Shown here: positions 29,000 to 42,913 of the stretch, one piece after another
How positions within the stretch are numbered: the first letter of the stretch is position 1
Layout of the letters: each line of letters opens with the position of its first letter
Assembly (NCBI RefSeq): GCF_028476545.1
Contig: NW_026733209.1
Span: 1-64,000 of the forward strand
Source: Physella acuta
Lineage: Eukaryota; Mollusca; Gastropoda; Physidae
DNA length: 64,000 nucleotides
Reading direction: 5' to 3'
Made by a program: the position numbers and the translations under genes
Notes under the pieces: generated by a model
The model's database searches: none
Told to the model about the DNA's origin: nothing
What the model saw: the letters and a program-made list of their open reading frames with translations, nothing else

Positions 29000-30500
29000 G
29001 TATATGTACATGTGGTTCCGTCTTTGTGTTTGTCCGTGCCCACGTCTTTATAAAACAAAATGCACTTTACAAGTTTTACCTACGTGCAACTAACCACAGG
29101 TACAAAATAATCAATCTAAGGACCAGATCTATAAATCAAGGCCAGCGTGTTAATCCGAACAGGATTTACCTGACATTAACAAATGTCATCCTGGGCCCCA
29201 GATGTCAAATCTGTCGTTTGTTACAGTTTTACCTGATAGTTAATTAACTGTCGATAGAGGTTATCGTTAAGTAAATCAGCTAGTGCGAAATAAAAGGTGA
29301 ATATTGGGTGTGTAGGATTGATAGGGGGGGGGGGGCGATGTGTGAGAGTTTAGATTTGAGGAGAGGGAATGTGTGGGGAGACTCAATGTGCATCTATTTT
29401 ATAAAACGATTTGTTAGTATTTACAATGTGTAGTCTAAAATGTAATAAAATTATTCTAGCCACATCTAATGTTTTTTTATTAAAAAAAAAACCCCAATAA
29501 ACACCAATATTTCTTTACCAATTAGAAAAGTTAATAGATTAACCTAGTTTCCTTATATGCTGGATCTGCTAGTCACTAGAATGTTGTAGGGTACATAATT
29601 TAATGAATGTCCTGGACTGTTGCAGTTTTAGCTTGCCTAGATCTATGTTTCTTCAAGTCATTCATTTAGCTTTATTTTTAAAATCTCTAATGCTCGATGG
29701 TCTCAGAAAACAAAACAAATTTAATATTTTTTTTTTTAACTGCGAAGAGAAAATAGACATTAAAAATGCTAAAAGCTGTTAATTAAAGTAAAAAAAACAA
29801 CAAAACCTAAGGTCAAAATGTAGGCCTATGTAAATTCTTAACTTCCCGGTTCGCCCCCCCCCCCCCCCCCCCCCCCCACCAATTTATATTTAGAATTTCA
29901 CTATCAGCAGATCCCACGTGTTTATCTGTCTGCTAAAAACACAGTGTTGTCCGTCTGACAGAAGTTAGAGCAAAATGCCAGACAAACAATCACCCCATTA
30001 AGTGAAAACCAGCCCACACCGGCCAACAACACAGTGCAAACGAGGACAAATCTAAAGGGGGAACCCACGCGAGCTCTGAATTTTATTCAGTGACGCGCGC
30101 TGCTATATTTAGACCTAGAAAAGTCTGGCGAATGACCTAGATTGGAATGGAGTTGTGTGCTTGTGAATGAAAACATTCGGGTTTGAGAATTTAGCGAACA
30201 CACAGCTGTTAAACAAAAAGTCGCTTCTCTCCCTTGGCTACACACATTCTTCGCAATGACGAAAGCTTTTTTTAGTGGGACTAACAATACCACACTTTAA
30301 GGTAAGTTTACATTTAACCTTAAATTAATCAACACACCTTAATTGACCTTTACGAACTTGAGTTCAAAGTTGCCACTGCCAAGGTGCATTTTATCTAGAT
30401 AGATCTATCCATTCATTATAAATTCTACTCTAGGCCTAGATCTACAAAGTTAAGTACTAGTCTAGATCTAATCTAGATCTACACGTACACAGTAGCCTAC
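29000..30500. other. No gene recognised
   Basis: Unique sequence with a G run at 29323-29336 and a long C run at 29846-29877. No coding exon could be supported. Confidence 0.5.
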
Positions 30501-30529
30501 ACACACTGATTACAGAGTGTCACATTGAC

Positions 30530-30705
30530 CTAGTATAGTAGGCCTATATAGTATGGTCTATGTAGGCCAATATAGTCTAGTCTATGTAGGCCTATATATA
30601 TAGTGTATGTAGGCCTATATCGTCTAGTCTATGTACTATGTAGGCCTATATTGTGTAATCTATGTAGGCCTATATACTCTCTATGTAGGTCTATAGATCT
30701 ACATT
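30530..30705. repeat. Tandem repeat TCTATGTAGGCCTATATAG
   Basis: Five or six imperfect copies of a roughly 30-bp unit centred on gtaggcctatat. Confidence 0.8.
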
Positions 30706-30783
30706 CGCTTGAATTTTTTATGTAATTCCCAATTATCAGGCCTAAATGACAATCGATTACTGAAAGACAATTTTGACAGACTA

Positions 30784-31195
30784 AACGAGTTGTAGTAGTA
30801 ATGTAGGTAATTAAGAGATTTAAAAGAGTTGTAGTAGTAATGTAGGTAATGAAGAGAGTTGTAGTAGTAATGTAGGTAATGAAGAGATTTAAAAGAGTTG
30901 TAGTAGTAAAAATGTAGGCAATGAAGAGATTTAAAAGAGTTGTAGTAGTAATGTAGGTAATGAAGAGATTTAAAAGAGTTGTAGTAGTAATGTAGGTAAT
31001 GAAGAGAGTTGTAGTAGTAATGTAGGTAATGAAGAGATTTAAAAGAGTTGTAGTAGTAAAAATGTAGGCAATGAAGAGATTTAAAAGAGTTGTAGTAGTA
31101 ATGTAGGTAATGAAGAGAGTTGTAGTAGTAATGTAGGTAATGAAGAGAGTTGTAGTAGTAATGTAGGTAATGAAGAGATTTAAAACAGTTGTAGC
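30784..31195. repeat. Higher-order minisatellite GAGTTGTAGTAGTAATGTAGGTAATGAA
   Basis: A short unit (about 27 bp) and a longer unit with an added gatttaaaa block (about 39 bp) alternate. Variant units carrying aaaatgtaggcaatg occur twice at equal spacing, so a multi-unit block has itself been duplicated. Confidence 0.9.
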
Positions 31196-31616
31196 AGTCG
31201 TTAGGTAACTGAGTAGAAGGCAATATTGAATGGACACAAAAGCCCTACAGTTTAATATTTAGGATAATATTTAGACCCTTTTGCCTAGTGATATAATTAG
31301 TCTTAGACTTATTACATGATTAATCTTAGAGTATTGTACCCCAGGGTCTACATTTAAACTGTGTTCCTTTAAAAAAATGTATTACGTTACTGCTTTACAA
31401 TGTAATGTTTGCTATAAACTTTGGCGTTGCGGGGAGGGAGTGGGGGGGGGGGGGGCGGTTCGCGCTTGGTGACACCAAATTAAAAAAGAAAAACCTAAAA
31501 TTATCTGTCGAAACAATGTTTCAACTAATTAAAAGTTATAAAATACCGAGAGGTTGCTTAAAACTGATACATTTAAAAAAAATATTTCTTTTTACAATGT
31601 AAATATGTTTTGCAAA

Positions 31617-31730
31617 ACATTTTGACCCCTTACACGCGTCATAGATTGTCACGAAGGTCAGACCCCCCCCCCCCCCACCCACCACCACTCTTAGGTGTGA
31701 GATGTCATTTAATGGACCATCCTTAGTCCC
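31617..31730. mobile_element. GACGTCA-type MITE, partial
   Basis: gcgtcatagattgtcacgaaggtcagaccc, a C run, then gtgagatgtcatttaatggaccatcctta match the right half of the element at 36.68-37.12 kb. Confidence 0.55.
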
Positions 31731-32254
31731 CTGATGTTTCTTTCTGACATTTTTAAAAATACATTTTGTAGATTAATGATATTTCGGTGCAGTGCCTTAT
31801 CCCCCCCCCCCACCCCTCGCCAACCAGATGTCTGTACAAAGCTCTAGTATTCTTAAACCTACTCTCATTTTGTTTGTAAAACGTATGGATCTAATACTTT
31901 TACTTTCGTTTAATTAACTTGACTGTGTGTGAAGTTTTATTTATAGCTATTTTCCCCCTCTCAACACACTAAAGTTTCATCTTTATAAACCTATATTGAA
32001 TACACCTAACCGGTGTGTGATTGTGTACAGACACCCCTAGCACGAGAACACACACTCCCCTGAACTCGTTTTACAACTCGTAAAGTCGCAGTGACCTACA
32101 GTTCAGCAACAATCGTTCTCTTTCAGCAGATATTGAATCTTGCGTTATCAAAGATTTAACGTTATCCCACCTCTTCCTCAACCGACCACACACTCGCCGC
32201 ACTGATATATTACATCAGGATGTAAGTAAATATAAGTAGTTGGGGACTCACACA

Positions 32255-32375
<121 letters not shown>

Positions 32376-33043
32376 CCTGTTTGGACTTCCTCATCCGTGT
32401 TTATAGATATATTATTAGTGGTAGGTAAGTGGTATCCGAAATTCAAAACGTTGACATCGAGAGTATTAACAACGGCACTAGCTCGCTGTTGTAACTAGCT
32501 GTAGCTATATGTAAAATAGCTGTCATTTTGGTGACCCATGTGTAGGGGGAAGGGGGGCTAGATATTTGTTATCCATTGTACGTTATAATTTTAAAATTGG
32601 ATATTTTGACCACATCAGTGTTTCCAACTGAATTTAAGAACAATGAGGTATTGATTTTTTATTTATTTTTAAAGTGCTGTGTGGAAAGGGGTTTACAGTG
32701 AATACCTTCACACACCCACTCATACAGCACCTCCCTATACTTAACTGAAGCAACTGCTGGATTGAATGAATAATTGTGTAACAGTATACGTGGTAGAATA
32801 CTGGGGTCGGTAGGCACTTGATTGTCAAATAATTTTTCTTCCTGTTTCACATTGGGTTAAGAATGTACGTGAATGTATAGGGTTAGCAACTGTGTTACCT
32901 AACTTTAACATTTTTGCTAGATCCACAACAAACGTGGCATAATATTCTTCTTTTAGCCTACAGTTGGTGATACCACCCTAACAATCCCAAGTGTGGCCGT
33001 GTTAATTTCTGGCCGCATCTCGATCTCCTGGGCCTTCCCCCCC

Positions 33044-35790
33044 CCCATACTATGATACACAGCTACTTTCCTGCCCCCCACCCCCACACTATGATACACA
33101 ACATACCTCCTGACCCCACCCCCACACTATGATACACAGCTACTTTCCTGCCCCCCACCCCCACACTATGATACACACCTACCTCCTGACCCCACCCCCA
33201 CACTATGATACACAGCTACTTTCCTGCCCCCCACCCCCACACTATGATACACACCTACCTCCTGACCCCACCCCCACACTATGATACACAGCTACTTTCC
33301 TGCCCCCCACCCCCACACTATGATACACACCTACCTCCTGACCCCACCCCCACACTATGATACACAGCTACTTTCCTGCCCCCCACCCCCACACTATGAT
33401 ACACAGCTACCTCCTGACCCCACCCCACACTATGATACACAGCTACCTCCTGACCCCACCCCACACTATGATACACAGCTACCTCCTAACCCGACCCTCA
33501 CACTATGATACACAGCTACTTTCCTGCCCCCCACCCCCACACTATGATACACACCTACCTCCTGACCCCACCCCCACACTATGATACACAGCTACCTCCT
33601 GACCCCCACCCCACACTATGATACACAGCTACCTCCTGCCCCCCACCCCACACTATGATACACAGCTACCTCCTAACCCGACCCTCACACTATGATACAC
33701 ACCTACCTCCTGACCCCACCCCCACACTATGATACACAGCTACCTCCTGCCCCCCACCCCACACTATGATACACAGCTACCTCCTGACCCCACCCCCATA
33801 CTATGATACACAGCTACCTCCCCACCCCCACACTATGATACACAGCTACTTTCCTGCCCCCCACCCCCACACTATGATACACAGCTACTTTCCTGCCCCC
33901 CACCCCACACTATGATACACAGCTACCTCCTGACCCCACCCCCACACTATGATACACAGCTACCTCATGACCCCACCCCCACACTATGATATACAGCTAC
34001 CTCATGACCCCACCCCCACACTATGATACACAGCTACCTCCTGACCCCACCCCCACACTATGATACACAGCTACCTCCTGACCCCCCCCCACCCCACACT
34101 ATGATACACAGCTACCTCCTGACCCCACCCCCACACTATGATACACAGCTACCTCATGACCCCACCCCCACACTATGATACACAGCTACCTCATGACCCC
34201 ACCCCCACACTATGATACACAGCTACCTCATGACCCCACCCCCACACTATGATACACAGCTACCTCCCCACCCCCACACTATGATACACACCTACCTCCC
34301 CACCCCCACACTATGATACACAGCTACCTCCTGACCCCACCCCACACTATGATACACAGCTACCTCCCCACCCCCACACTATGATACACAGCTACTTTCC
34401 TGCCCCCCACCCCCACACTATGATACACAGCTACCTCCTGACCCCACCCCCACACTATGATACACAGCTACCTCCCCACCCCCACACTATGATACACAGC
34501 AACCTCGTGACCCCACCCCCACACTATTATACACACCTACCTCCTAACCCCACCCTCACACTATGATACACAGCTACCTCGTGACCCCACCCCCACACTA
34601 TTATACACACCTACCTCCTAACCCCACCCCCACACTATGATACACAGCTACCTCCTAACCCCACCCCACACTATGATACACAGCTACCTCCTAACCCCAC
34701 CCTCACACTATGATACACAGCTACCTCCTAACCCCACCCTCACACTATGATACACAGCTACCTCCTGACCCCACCCCCACACTATGATACACAGCAACCT
34801 CGTGACCCCACCCCACACTATGATACACAGCTACCTCCTGACCCCACCCCACACTATGATACACAGCCACCCCCACCTCCTCACTATGATACACACCTAC
34901 CTCCCCACCCCCACACTATGATACACACCTACCTCCCCACCCCCACACTATGATACACACCTACCTCCCCACCCCCACACTATGATACACAGCTACCTCC
35001 TGACCCCACCCCACACTATGATATACAGCTACCTCCTGACCCCACCCCCACACTATGATACACACCTACCTCCCCACCCCCACACTATGATACACACCTA
35101 CCTCCCCACCCCCACACTATGATACACAGCTACCTCCTGACCCCACCCCACACTATGATATACAGCTACCTCCTGACCCCACCCCCACACTATGATACAC
35201 AGCTACCTCCCCACCCCCACACTATGATACACAGCTACCTCCTGACCCCACCCCCACACTATGATACACAGCTACCTCCCCACCCCCACACTATGATACA
35301 CACCTACCTCCCCACCCCCACACTATGATACACAGCTACCTCCTGACCCCACACTATGATACACAGCTACCTCCCCACCCCCACACTATGATATACAGCT
35401 ACCTCCTGACCCCACCCCCACACTATGATACACAGCTACCTCCCCACCCCCACACTATGATACACAGCTACCTCCTGACCCCACACTATGATACACAGCT
35501 ACCTCCCCACCCCCACACTATGATATACAGCTACCTCCTGACCCCACCCCCACACTATGATACACAGCTACCTCCCCACCCCCACACTATGATACACAGC
35601 TACCTCCTGACCCCACCCCCACACTATGATACACAGCTACCTCCTAACCCGACCCTCACACTATGATACACAGCTACCTCCCCACCCCCACACTATGATA
35701 CACAGCTACCTCCTGCCCCCCACCCCACACTATGATACACAGCTACCTCCTGACCCCCCACTCCCACACTACGATACATAGCCACCTCGT
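33044..35790. repeat. 2.75-kb minisatellite ACTATGATACACAGCTACCTCC
   Basis: About 80 units built on actatgatacacagctac, followed by one of three C-rich tails (tttcctgccccccacccccac, ctcctgaccccacccccac, ctccccacccccac). Unit lengths are therefore about 38, 37 and 32 bases. Tail types occur in runs and alternate in blocks. There is strong strand asymmetry (almost no G). Open frames are repeat artefacts. Confidence 0.97.
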
Positions 35791-35944
35791 GACCCCACCC
35801 CCTCCCTAAACTTACACCTCACGTGCTTCTGTAAAACCTGACCTTTCAACCCTTGTTCTGTCAACACACATCTCTTCTAGGCAGTTTGTTACCAAGGCTA
35901 CCTTTGGAATGTTTTATTTATGTCTCACACCACATATTGCTACA

Positions 35945-36465
35945 CGTAGCCTACTAGACCTAGCACACTGTTGCTACACGTAGCCTACTAGATCTAGCAC
36001 ACTGTTGCTACACGTAGACTACTAGTCCTAGCACGCTATTGCTACATGTATGATGTAGCCTACTAGATCAAGCACTCTGTTGCTACACTTAGACTACTAG
36101 ATCAAGCACACTGTAGCTACACGTAGCCTACTAGCACACTGTAGCTACACGTAGCCTACTAGATCAAGCACACTGTAGCTACACGTAGCCTACTAGCACA
36201 CTGTAGCTACACGTAGCCTACTAGCACACTGTAGCTACACGTAGCCTACTAGCACACTGTTGCTACACGTAGACTACTAGCACACTGTTGCTACACGTAG
36301 ACTACTAGCACACTGTTGCTACACGTAGACTACTAGCACACTGTTGCTACACGTAGACTACTAGCACACTGTTGCTACACGTAGCCTACTAGATCTAGCA
36401 CACTGTTGCTACACGTAGACTACTAGCACACTGTTGCTACACGTAGACTACTAGCACACTGCTGC
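35945..36465. repeat. 27/34-bp minisatellite GCACACTGTTGCTACACGTAG
   Basis: About 18 units of gcacactgttgctacacgtagactacta, some with an extra gatcta or gatcaa. Separated from the previous array by about 150 unique bases. Confidence 0.95.
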
Positions 36466-36683
36466 TATAAGCACTTTGACTTTATTGGAATTACAATTTT
36501 TACTTAAGGTTACGGGAAGTTGTTCTAGATTGGCCAGGGTTTAGTAGGATTAGACACATCTGTAGGTGTTTTAATTAGGCGGGTTAGGATTTATCTGTTA
36601 AATGTACTGTTTCCAGCTGTCTACAGCTTTTATTCTCTAAGGCAACTCTTTTACTTTAGCCGAACGGTGGGGATTTTGGGGAT

Positions 36684-37117
36684 AAGGGGTCATCCATAAA
36701 TGACGTCACGCTTTTTAAAATGATTTTTACCTCCCCCCTTCCCCTCCGTCACACGTTGTCACAAAAGCCAGACCCCCCTAAAATGACGTCACACCTCAAC
36801 CTACAACCCACGCCCCTCAAAATTGAAGTTGAATTTTTTATATATATATAAAATTTTATATATATTTTTCTAAAATCGTGTCTGAACTGTCAAAATAGAG
36901 TATTTTAATAAATTCCTATTGCAATTTATTAAAACAGTTTTCTAAAACGCGAAATAACGACTAAAATTCGTTTTCTAACATTGCTTTTTTATAATGCAAA
37001 AGTGTGACGTCGCACCATCTGAACCCCCCCCCCCCCCCTCATCACACACTGTCACAAAATTACGGACCCCCTCCCCCCTACGAGTGTGACGTCATTTATG
37101 GACGACCCCTAAGGCGG
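36684..37117. mobile_element. MITE with GACGTCA-containing inverted ends
   Basis: Left end TAAGGGGTCATCCATAAATG followed by acgtcac; right end gtgacgtcatttatggacgacccctaa, an inverted repeat of about 27 bases. The interior has two poly-C patches and ttgtcacaaaa words on both sides. No clear target duplication. Confidence 0.75.
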
Positions 37118-37164
37118 AGCTCCAAGTCTGAGTCTACTGTCAAATGGGTAACACGTCCACTTCG

Positions 37165-37376
37165 CAGTGTTTCTTTCTGGCTTTTTCTTTGGGGGGGGGG
37201 GGGGGGCGGGGGTTAGGACACTGGTAAAAGTGTACACTATATATGTAAATTCTATTTCATTCGTTGAATGGTGGAGTCGTGAGGGGGGGGGGGGGTCCAA
37301 ACACTGGTAAAAGTGTATATTGTGTATATAAATTCTATTTCGTTGGTTCGGGGGGGGGGGGGGGGGGGGGGTGGAC
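37165..37376. mobile_element. Poly-C hAT-like MITE, copy e
   Basis: CAGTGTTTCTTTCTGGCTTT at left, then poly-G runs and two actggtaaaagtgtat...aattctatttcgtt cores. The right end is degraded. Confidence 0.65.
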
Positions 37377-38118
37377 TAGCACTCTACCGCTTCATTCAGT
37401 CGACTATATTACATGCTATCGCAATATGTAACCCTGGTAGAGAGTATTTCGAAATGAAGAGTTAATCATAATCCTCACGTGAACGGAACTTGTCTTTTGT
37501 AAAAAAAAAAGTTTAGAAGCAGGTAATGTAGGTCTAGGTACCAACCGTCTTGGCCAATCATGATGCGTCACTTTAGCGTGGTATTATCAGCTGACCATGC
37601 TGTCACCCCGGGGGAGGGGGGGGGGGGGTAGACGGTCATTGCGTAATAACGAAATGGTAAGGAATATTACTTTTTTTTAGTTGACTTTACACCTGATCAA
37701 TCAGATTTTGTGTAATGTTTTGATACGTATGTTTTTTTTTCTTTTTACAAAAAAACAATCTGGATATTTTTTTCAATAATAGGATAATTTTCATGCATGG
37801 ATGTTATAACTCGACCAAATTCATGATACTAAGGATACGCCTCTGTCGCATGGATACACATATGATATAATAAGGTAAACCATTTCACAGATCATGTCAT
37901 GTGGTTAGAAGCACATATATTTGGGAACTGGAACATGTTGCTTTATCTATTTTTTTATTTTATTATTGCTGCACAAGTGACCTCATATGTATAATTAGAT
38001 TTGTTCAGTAATCTATCATTAATTACAAAGTGTTAATCAGACATAACTATTGTATAGTGTGTATGTTGATGTGTAAGAATATATGTGTGTGTTAATTTGT
38101 GTTATGTCCTACATATAT

Positions 38119-38120
<2 letters not shown>

Positions 38121-38198
<78 letters not shown>
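38121..38198. repeat. (AT)n microsatellite
   Basis: About 75 bases of AT dinucleotide. Confidence 0.96.
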
Positions 38199-38200
<2 letters not shown>

Positions 38201-38439
38201 GTGCACGTGAGCGTATTTGTATGTTTATGTACTTGAGTGAAAAATATGTACGTGTTTATAGTCTAGTATGTATGTGTGTGTGAGTACTACTGGGGTTTAT
38301 TGTATGTGTGCGTGCCCTGAGCCGGTGTGATAATTACCGGCCCATTAAATCAGAAGAGATCGATAACAGCGAGATCGATGCGTGGGTGGCTCACGTCAGA
38401 CGTCGCTCTCAATGCTGGGCTGTCACGTACACACCGTCT

Positions 38440-39095
38440 GGTCTGTCAAGTGGTGTCAGCAACACCATCTGTGTGGGTGGAGTGGTGTCAGTAACACCAT
38501 CTGGTGAAGTGGTGTCAGCAACACCATCTGTATGGGTGGAGTGGTGTCAACAACACCTTCTGTATGGGTGGAGTGGTGTCAGCAACACCATCTGTATGGG
38601 TGGAGTGGTGTCAGAAGCACCATCTGTATGGGTGGAATGGTGTCAGCAACACCATCTGTATGGGTGGAGTGGTGACAGCAACACCATCTGTGTGGGTGGA
38701 GTGGTGTCAGCAACACCATCTGGTGGAGTGGTGTCAGCAATACCATCTGTTCGGGTGGAGTGGTGTCAGCAACACCATCTGTATGGGCGGAGTGGTGTCA
38801 CCAACACCATCTGTATGGGTGGAGTGGTGTCACCAACACCATCTATATGGGTGGAGTGGTGTCAGCAACACCACCTGTATGGGTGGAGTGGTGTCAGCAA
38901 CACCATCTGTATGGGTGGGTGGAGTGGTGTCACCAACACCATCTGTATGGGTGGAGTGGTGTAAGCAACAATATCTGTATGGGTGAAGTGGTGTCAGCAA
39001 CATAATCTGTATGCGTGGAGTGATGTCAGCAACACCATCTGTACGGGTGGAGTGATGTCAGCAACACCATATGTATGGGTGGAGTGGTGTCTAGA
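38440..39095. repeat. 32-bp minisatellite GTGTCAGCAACACCATCTGTATGGGTGGAGTG
   Basis: About 20 imperfect copies. Because 32 is not a multiple of three, long open frames rotate through three peptide patterns; I treat them as artefacts. The lead-in frame from 38308 (CDNYRPIKSEEIDNSEIDAW) is not recognisable. Confidence 0.93.
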
Positions 39096-39099
39096 TGCT

Positions 39100-40420
39100 T
39101 GGTGAATGGGTGCTACTTCGTGTTTCGATTAATGTTCTCGTTTTCGTGTCATTGACCTACCTACGCGGGGATGGAACTTAAGAATTTAATGATAATATGT
39201 AAATAGTTGTGGATATCTTCAAAGATGGGGTGAGTGGTGGGGTCGGTTGTAGGGTGGGGGGATTATTTTTAAGGATATTTTTCTGGCTAATTGTAGGCAT
39301 CTCTAACGCTGTCATATAGTTTGGCTTTAAAACTTGACTAGAAACTAAGAACCGTGTTACGTCATTTTGGTATTGGTCAACAAACTTTTTTTGAGTCATT
39401 GATACTAAACTATAATTGTGAAATGAAACATTGGACATAAACAAACAAAAAATACAACGCAAATCATATTAATGTATGTGTGAACTGATGGGATAGGAGT
39501 TAATGATATCAAAGAATGTTAATCTGAGTTTTGACAAGGTGCAGTGCTCTATATTCTGTTTGCCGTAGTTGTCCAAATGTTGCCGTACTATGTTGCCAGT
39601 TACCATTTGCAGTAGTATGTTGCAAGCCGTCGTAGTCTGTGTTAGAACTGGACACCCATTTTTACAAGGTTTTATTTAACTTGCTTTATCTGTCTGTCTG
39701 TCTGTCTAGACCGAAACGCTCGAGCAAAAATTCGGGCACTTCTTACTGACAGATTCGTTTCAAAGTTGGCACGTGGGTCAAGACATGAAAGCAATGCAAT
39801 CCGACATTAAATTTGACTTAATTGGATGCTTAATTATTTTTATTCTATTTAGAACCAATAGATCAGCCTTTATACACTCTTCTGATTTACATAGTAGTTA
39901 AACAAACTACCTTTCTGATACCCCCTACCCATCAATTAAAAAACGCGGTTTTACATCAGACGTAACTAAACGAACACACATACACCCGCCATTTGATGTC
40001 CCAAAAGGTCGACATTCCCTGGTGCAGCCACACGTCTGCTTAAGTTTTGTCACGTTGGTCAACAGCGAACGGTGTCAGCGTGACAAATTAGTCTCGACGT
40101 GATCTTAGTGTAAAGGAAACTGAACACCTTGTCAAACATTAGCTCATCACGCGACCCCCATCCGTCTTACAAATTCTGTTTTTTCACGATTTTAGCATAC
40201 GCAAACTTGCATATTCATCTGATAAAATAAATTAATTAATTGTTACTTGCATAATTAGAGCAATGAATTATAATCTAGTAGTATCTTGTCATTTTAACTT
40301 TTTGGTGGGTAACATTAATACCTTGACATCTCACTTTGGTAAAAGGCCGCAGACGTAAACCTTCCAAGTTTTTCAACTGTCCCCTTGGTAGCCCATCTTT
40401 CGTCAGGTCACTATTCAAGT
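39100..40420. other. No gene recognised
   Basis: Unique, AT-rich sequence with a short ctgt tetranucleotide repeat near 39690. No exon, RNA gene or mobile element supported. Confidence 0.5.
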
Positions 40421-40421
40421 C

Positions 40422-40654
40422 CAGAGTTTCTTCCAGGCATCTATTGGGGGGCTCCCACCCCGAAGAAAGTCTGCCGCCCCCCCCCCCCCCTGTACAAAAT
40501 GGAATTTATATAGAAAATATACTTTTAACAGTGTGCGCCCCCCCCACCCCCCCCCCCCCCCGGAAATTTTAGTCCCCCTCCAGCCCCCCCCCCAAAAAAA
40601 ATATTTCAAGTGCCCCCCCCCCCCCCCCCCCCTGGGAATGGAAGAAACACACTG
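40422..40654. mobile_element. Poly-C hAT-like MITE, copy f (with target duplication)
   Basis: CAGAGTTTCTTCCAGGCATC at left and GGAAGAAACACACTG at right. Flanks ttcaagtc (40414-40421) and ttcaaggc (40655-40662) agree at 7 of 8 bases. Confidence 0.82.
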
Positions 40655-41164
40655 TTCAAGGCGTGTTCCTTCGCTATACTTGGGCAAGTCATTAAATGTC
40701 TAGACTCTGGTTTATGATCTAAATAGACTTGAAAAGCTGGTTCCAAATGGTTCCAGGTTTTGTTGCCAGAAAACAGACTTTTCATGCCTATTAAACTCTT
40801 TGCTAACAAATAAATAAATAAATAAATTAAATTGCGTTCTTTAAAAATTTCCGGTCACTATTTTGTCTTGACGCGTTCTTCGGTCGATTTCTTGGAAAAA
40901 TTTTCTTTGGCGACATTTATTTTACTCTTCCTGATTTAGAAGAAAAATATGGTGTTTCTCTCAACAGCTTATCTCTCTACCCTGGTTACGGCATAAGGCC
41001 GATTCTACAAAAACACGCTAAAGTTCAATATAAAGCTTATGGTATACAATACCCTAAAAGTACAAACACACACACAGTACATAGCGTCCTTGAGGGAGTT
41101 TGCTCTGGTCTTTCTAACATATTTTTTTTGCACTGACGCAAATTAAATACGACAGAAATAGATA

Positions 41165-41500
41165 TAATAGAAGTAATATCTGCTCGTTAGCTGGGGACAG
41201 CCACTCTTCTAGGAGAGATAACTCCAAAATTAAACAACTGCTGCCTTGTAGTTTGTTCTTGGTTGGACAAAGGCTATGGAAGCAAATGCAAAAAGAAAAG
41301 CAGGCTGAAATCGGAGTCAACGGCCTCAATGGCGCATAACCAGTTGACACGTAATCCTTAATTGTGTTGGAGTCGCGGTCGAGTCGGCAAAAAGCTCATG
41401 GTTGATAAACTCGAACAAAGTCTCGAGTTCAAACCCACTGGTCGATAAATCTCGACCCCCTTCAACACTAATAATTAAGAACGAAGAAGAAGAAGAAGAC
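41165..41500 (+). repeat. SINE family B, composite copy
   Basis: Body gctggggacagccactcttcta to cagttgacacgtaatcc, then a second tRNA-like head (gtcgagtcggcaaaaagctc ... ctcgagttcaaaccc) and the gaacgaagaagaag tail. Body-head-tail order suggests two copies joined. Confidence 0.7.
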
Positions 41501-41639
41501 TAGAAATTTTAACATTAGTTTAACATTATTTTTTACGCATGTAGCACAGATAAATTTAACTCTAAATTCACGACTGTAACTTATTTGATCAAATCTGGCA
41601 TCGGATTTAATATAACAAATCAGGAGCTTTAAATCTACT

Positions 41640-41762
<123 letters not shown>

Positions 41763-42144
41763 GTTTGAAAAACTAGTCCTCTAAACTCTAAACTTTTCTT
41801 AGACAAACATTTCTGTATTTTTTAAATACGCCTGCCAAGTGGTTTAAAATGCGAAATTTAAAATAGAAAAAAAACTAACAACAAAGGATATCGTTTCAGG
41901 CACTTCAAGTTAACAATTCAAACTTTTTAGTTAACCAAGAGCTGTATTACCAGTACATTCAACATGCTAATATCCTGTTCTAAAAGTTTAAACTAATACG
42001 TAGTTCGTCTGCTTCCACCTCCGCCCCCTTCCCCTAAGCTATTATAATACCCACCCCACATCAAACCCTGCGCGTATAAACATTTGTCAAGAAAACAGTC
42101 TCAGACATTTGATTCCTTATGCGCACAGGTAGAGCTTTGATCTT

Positions 42145-42740
42145 CACCAGGTAATACTTTACCTTTAGTGTTCAGGTAATACTTTACCTTTAGTGTTCAT
42201 ATAATAATTTACCTTTAGTGTTCATGTAATACTTTACCTTCATTGCTCAGGTAATACTTTACCTTCATTGCTCAGGTAATACTTTACCTTCATTGCTAAG
42301 ATAGTACTTAACGAATCTTCAGGTAATACTTTACCTTTAGCGTACCTTCATTGCTAAGGTAATACTTTGCTAATCTTCAACTTATACTTTACATTTAGTG
42401 TTCAAGTAATACTTTACCTTTAGGTATTCATGCAATACTTAATCTTTCATATTCAAGTAATTCTTTACCTTTAGTGTTTGAGTAATACGTTACTAGAAGG
42501 GTTAATGGTAATACTTTACTTGTAGTGTTCAATGAATATTTTACCTTTAGTATTCAGGTAATACGTTACTAGAAGTGTTAATGATAATACTTTACCTGCA
42601 GTGTTCAATGACTATTTTACCTTTAGTGTTGAGGTAATATTATACTTTTAGTATTCAATTAATACTTTAACCTTATTATACAGGTATTGTTATATCCAAC
42701 TAAAGTATTCTTGAATACTTTACCTTCAGTATTCATACTA
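42145..42740. repeat. 25-bp minisatellite GTAATACTTTACCTTTAGTGTTCAG
   Basis: About 22 imperfect copies, degrading to the right. Confidence 0.9.
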
Positions 42741-42913
42741 GATTTTTTATTTTATATGGTATTCTCTCCATACGTTAATTTACTCTTTGCTTGTATTACA
42801 ATTAATTGTAACATTTTTTATAAAAATGAGACTAACTTTTTATCACCTATCGATATTTTATACGTCAACTCTAGCAATGATTGGGTAAATAATGCGATTA
42901 CCAAGTGGAATAA

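Noticed and set aside
33044-36465. CRISPR-like look of regular repeats with variable parts
   Set aside because: The variable parts are a few C-rich variants, not unique spacers, the units are directly joined, and the genome is an animal's.
38308-39005. Frames of 160-218 residues over the 32-bp minisatellite
   Set aside because: The peptide pattern rotates through three frames because 32 is not a multiple of three.
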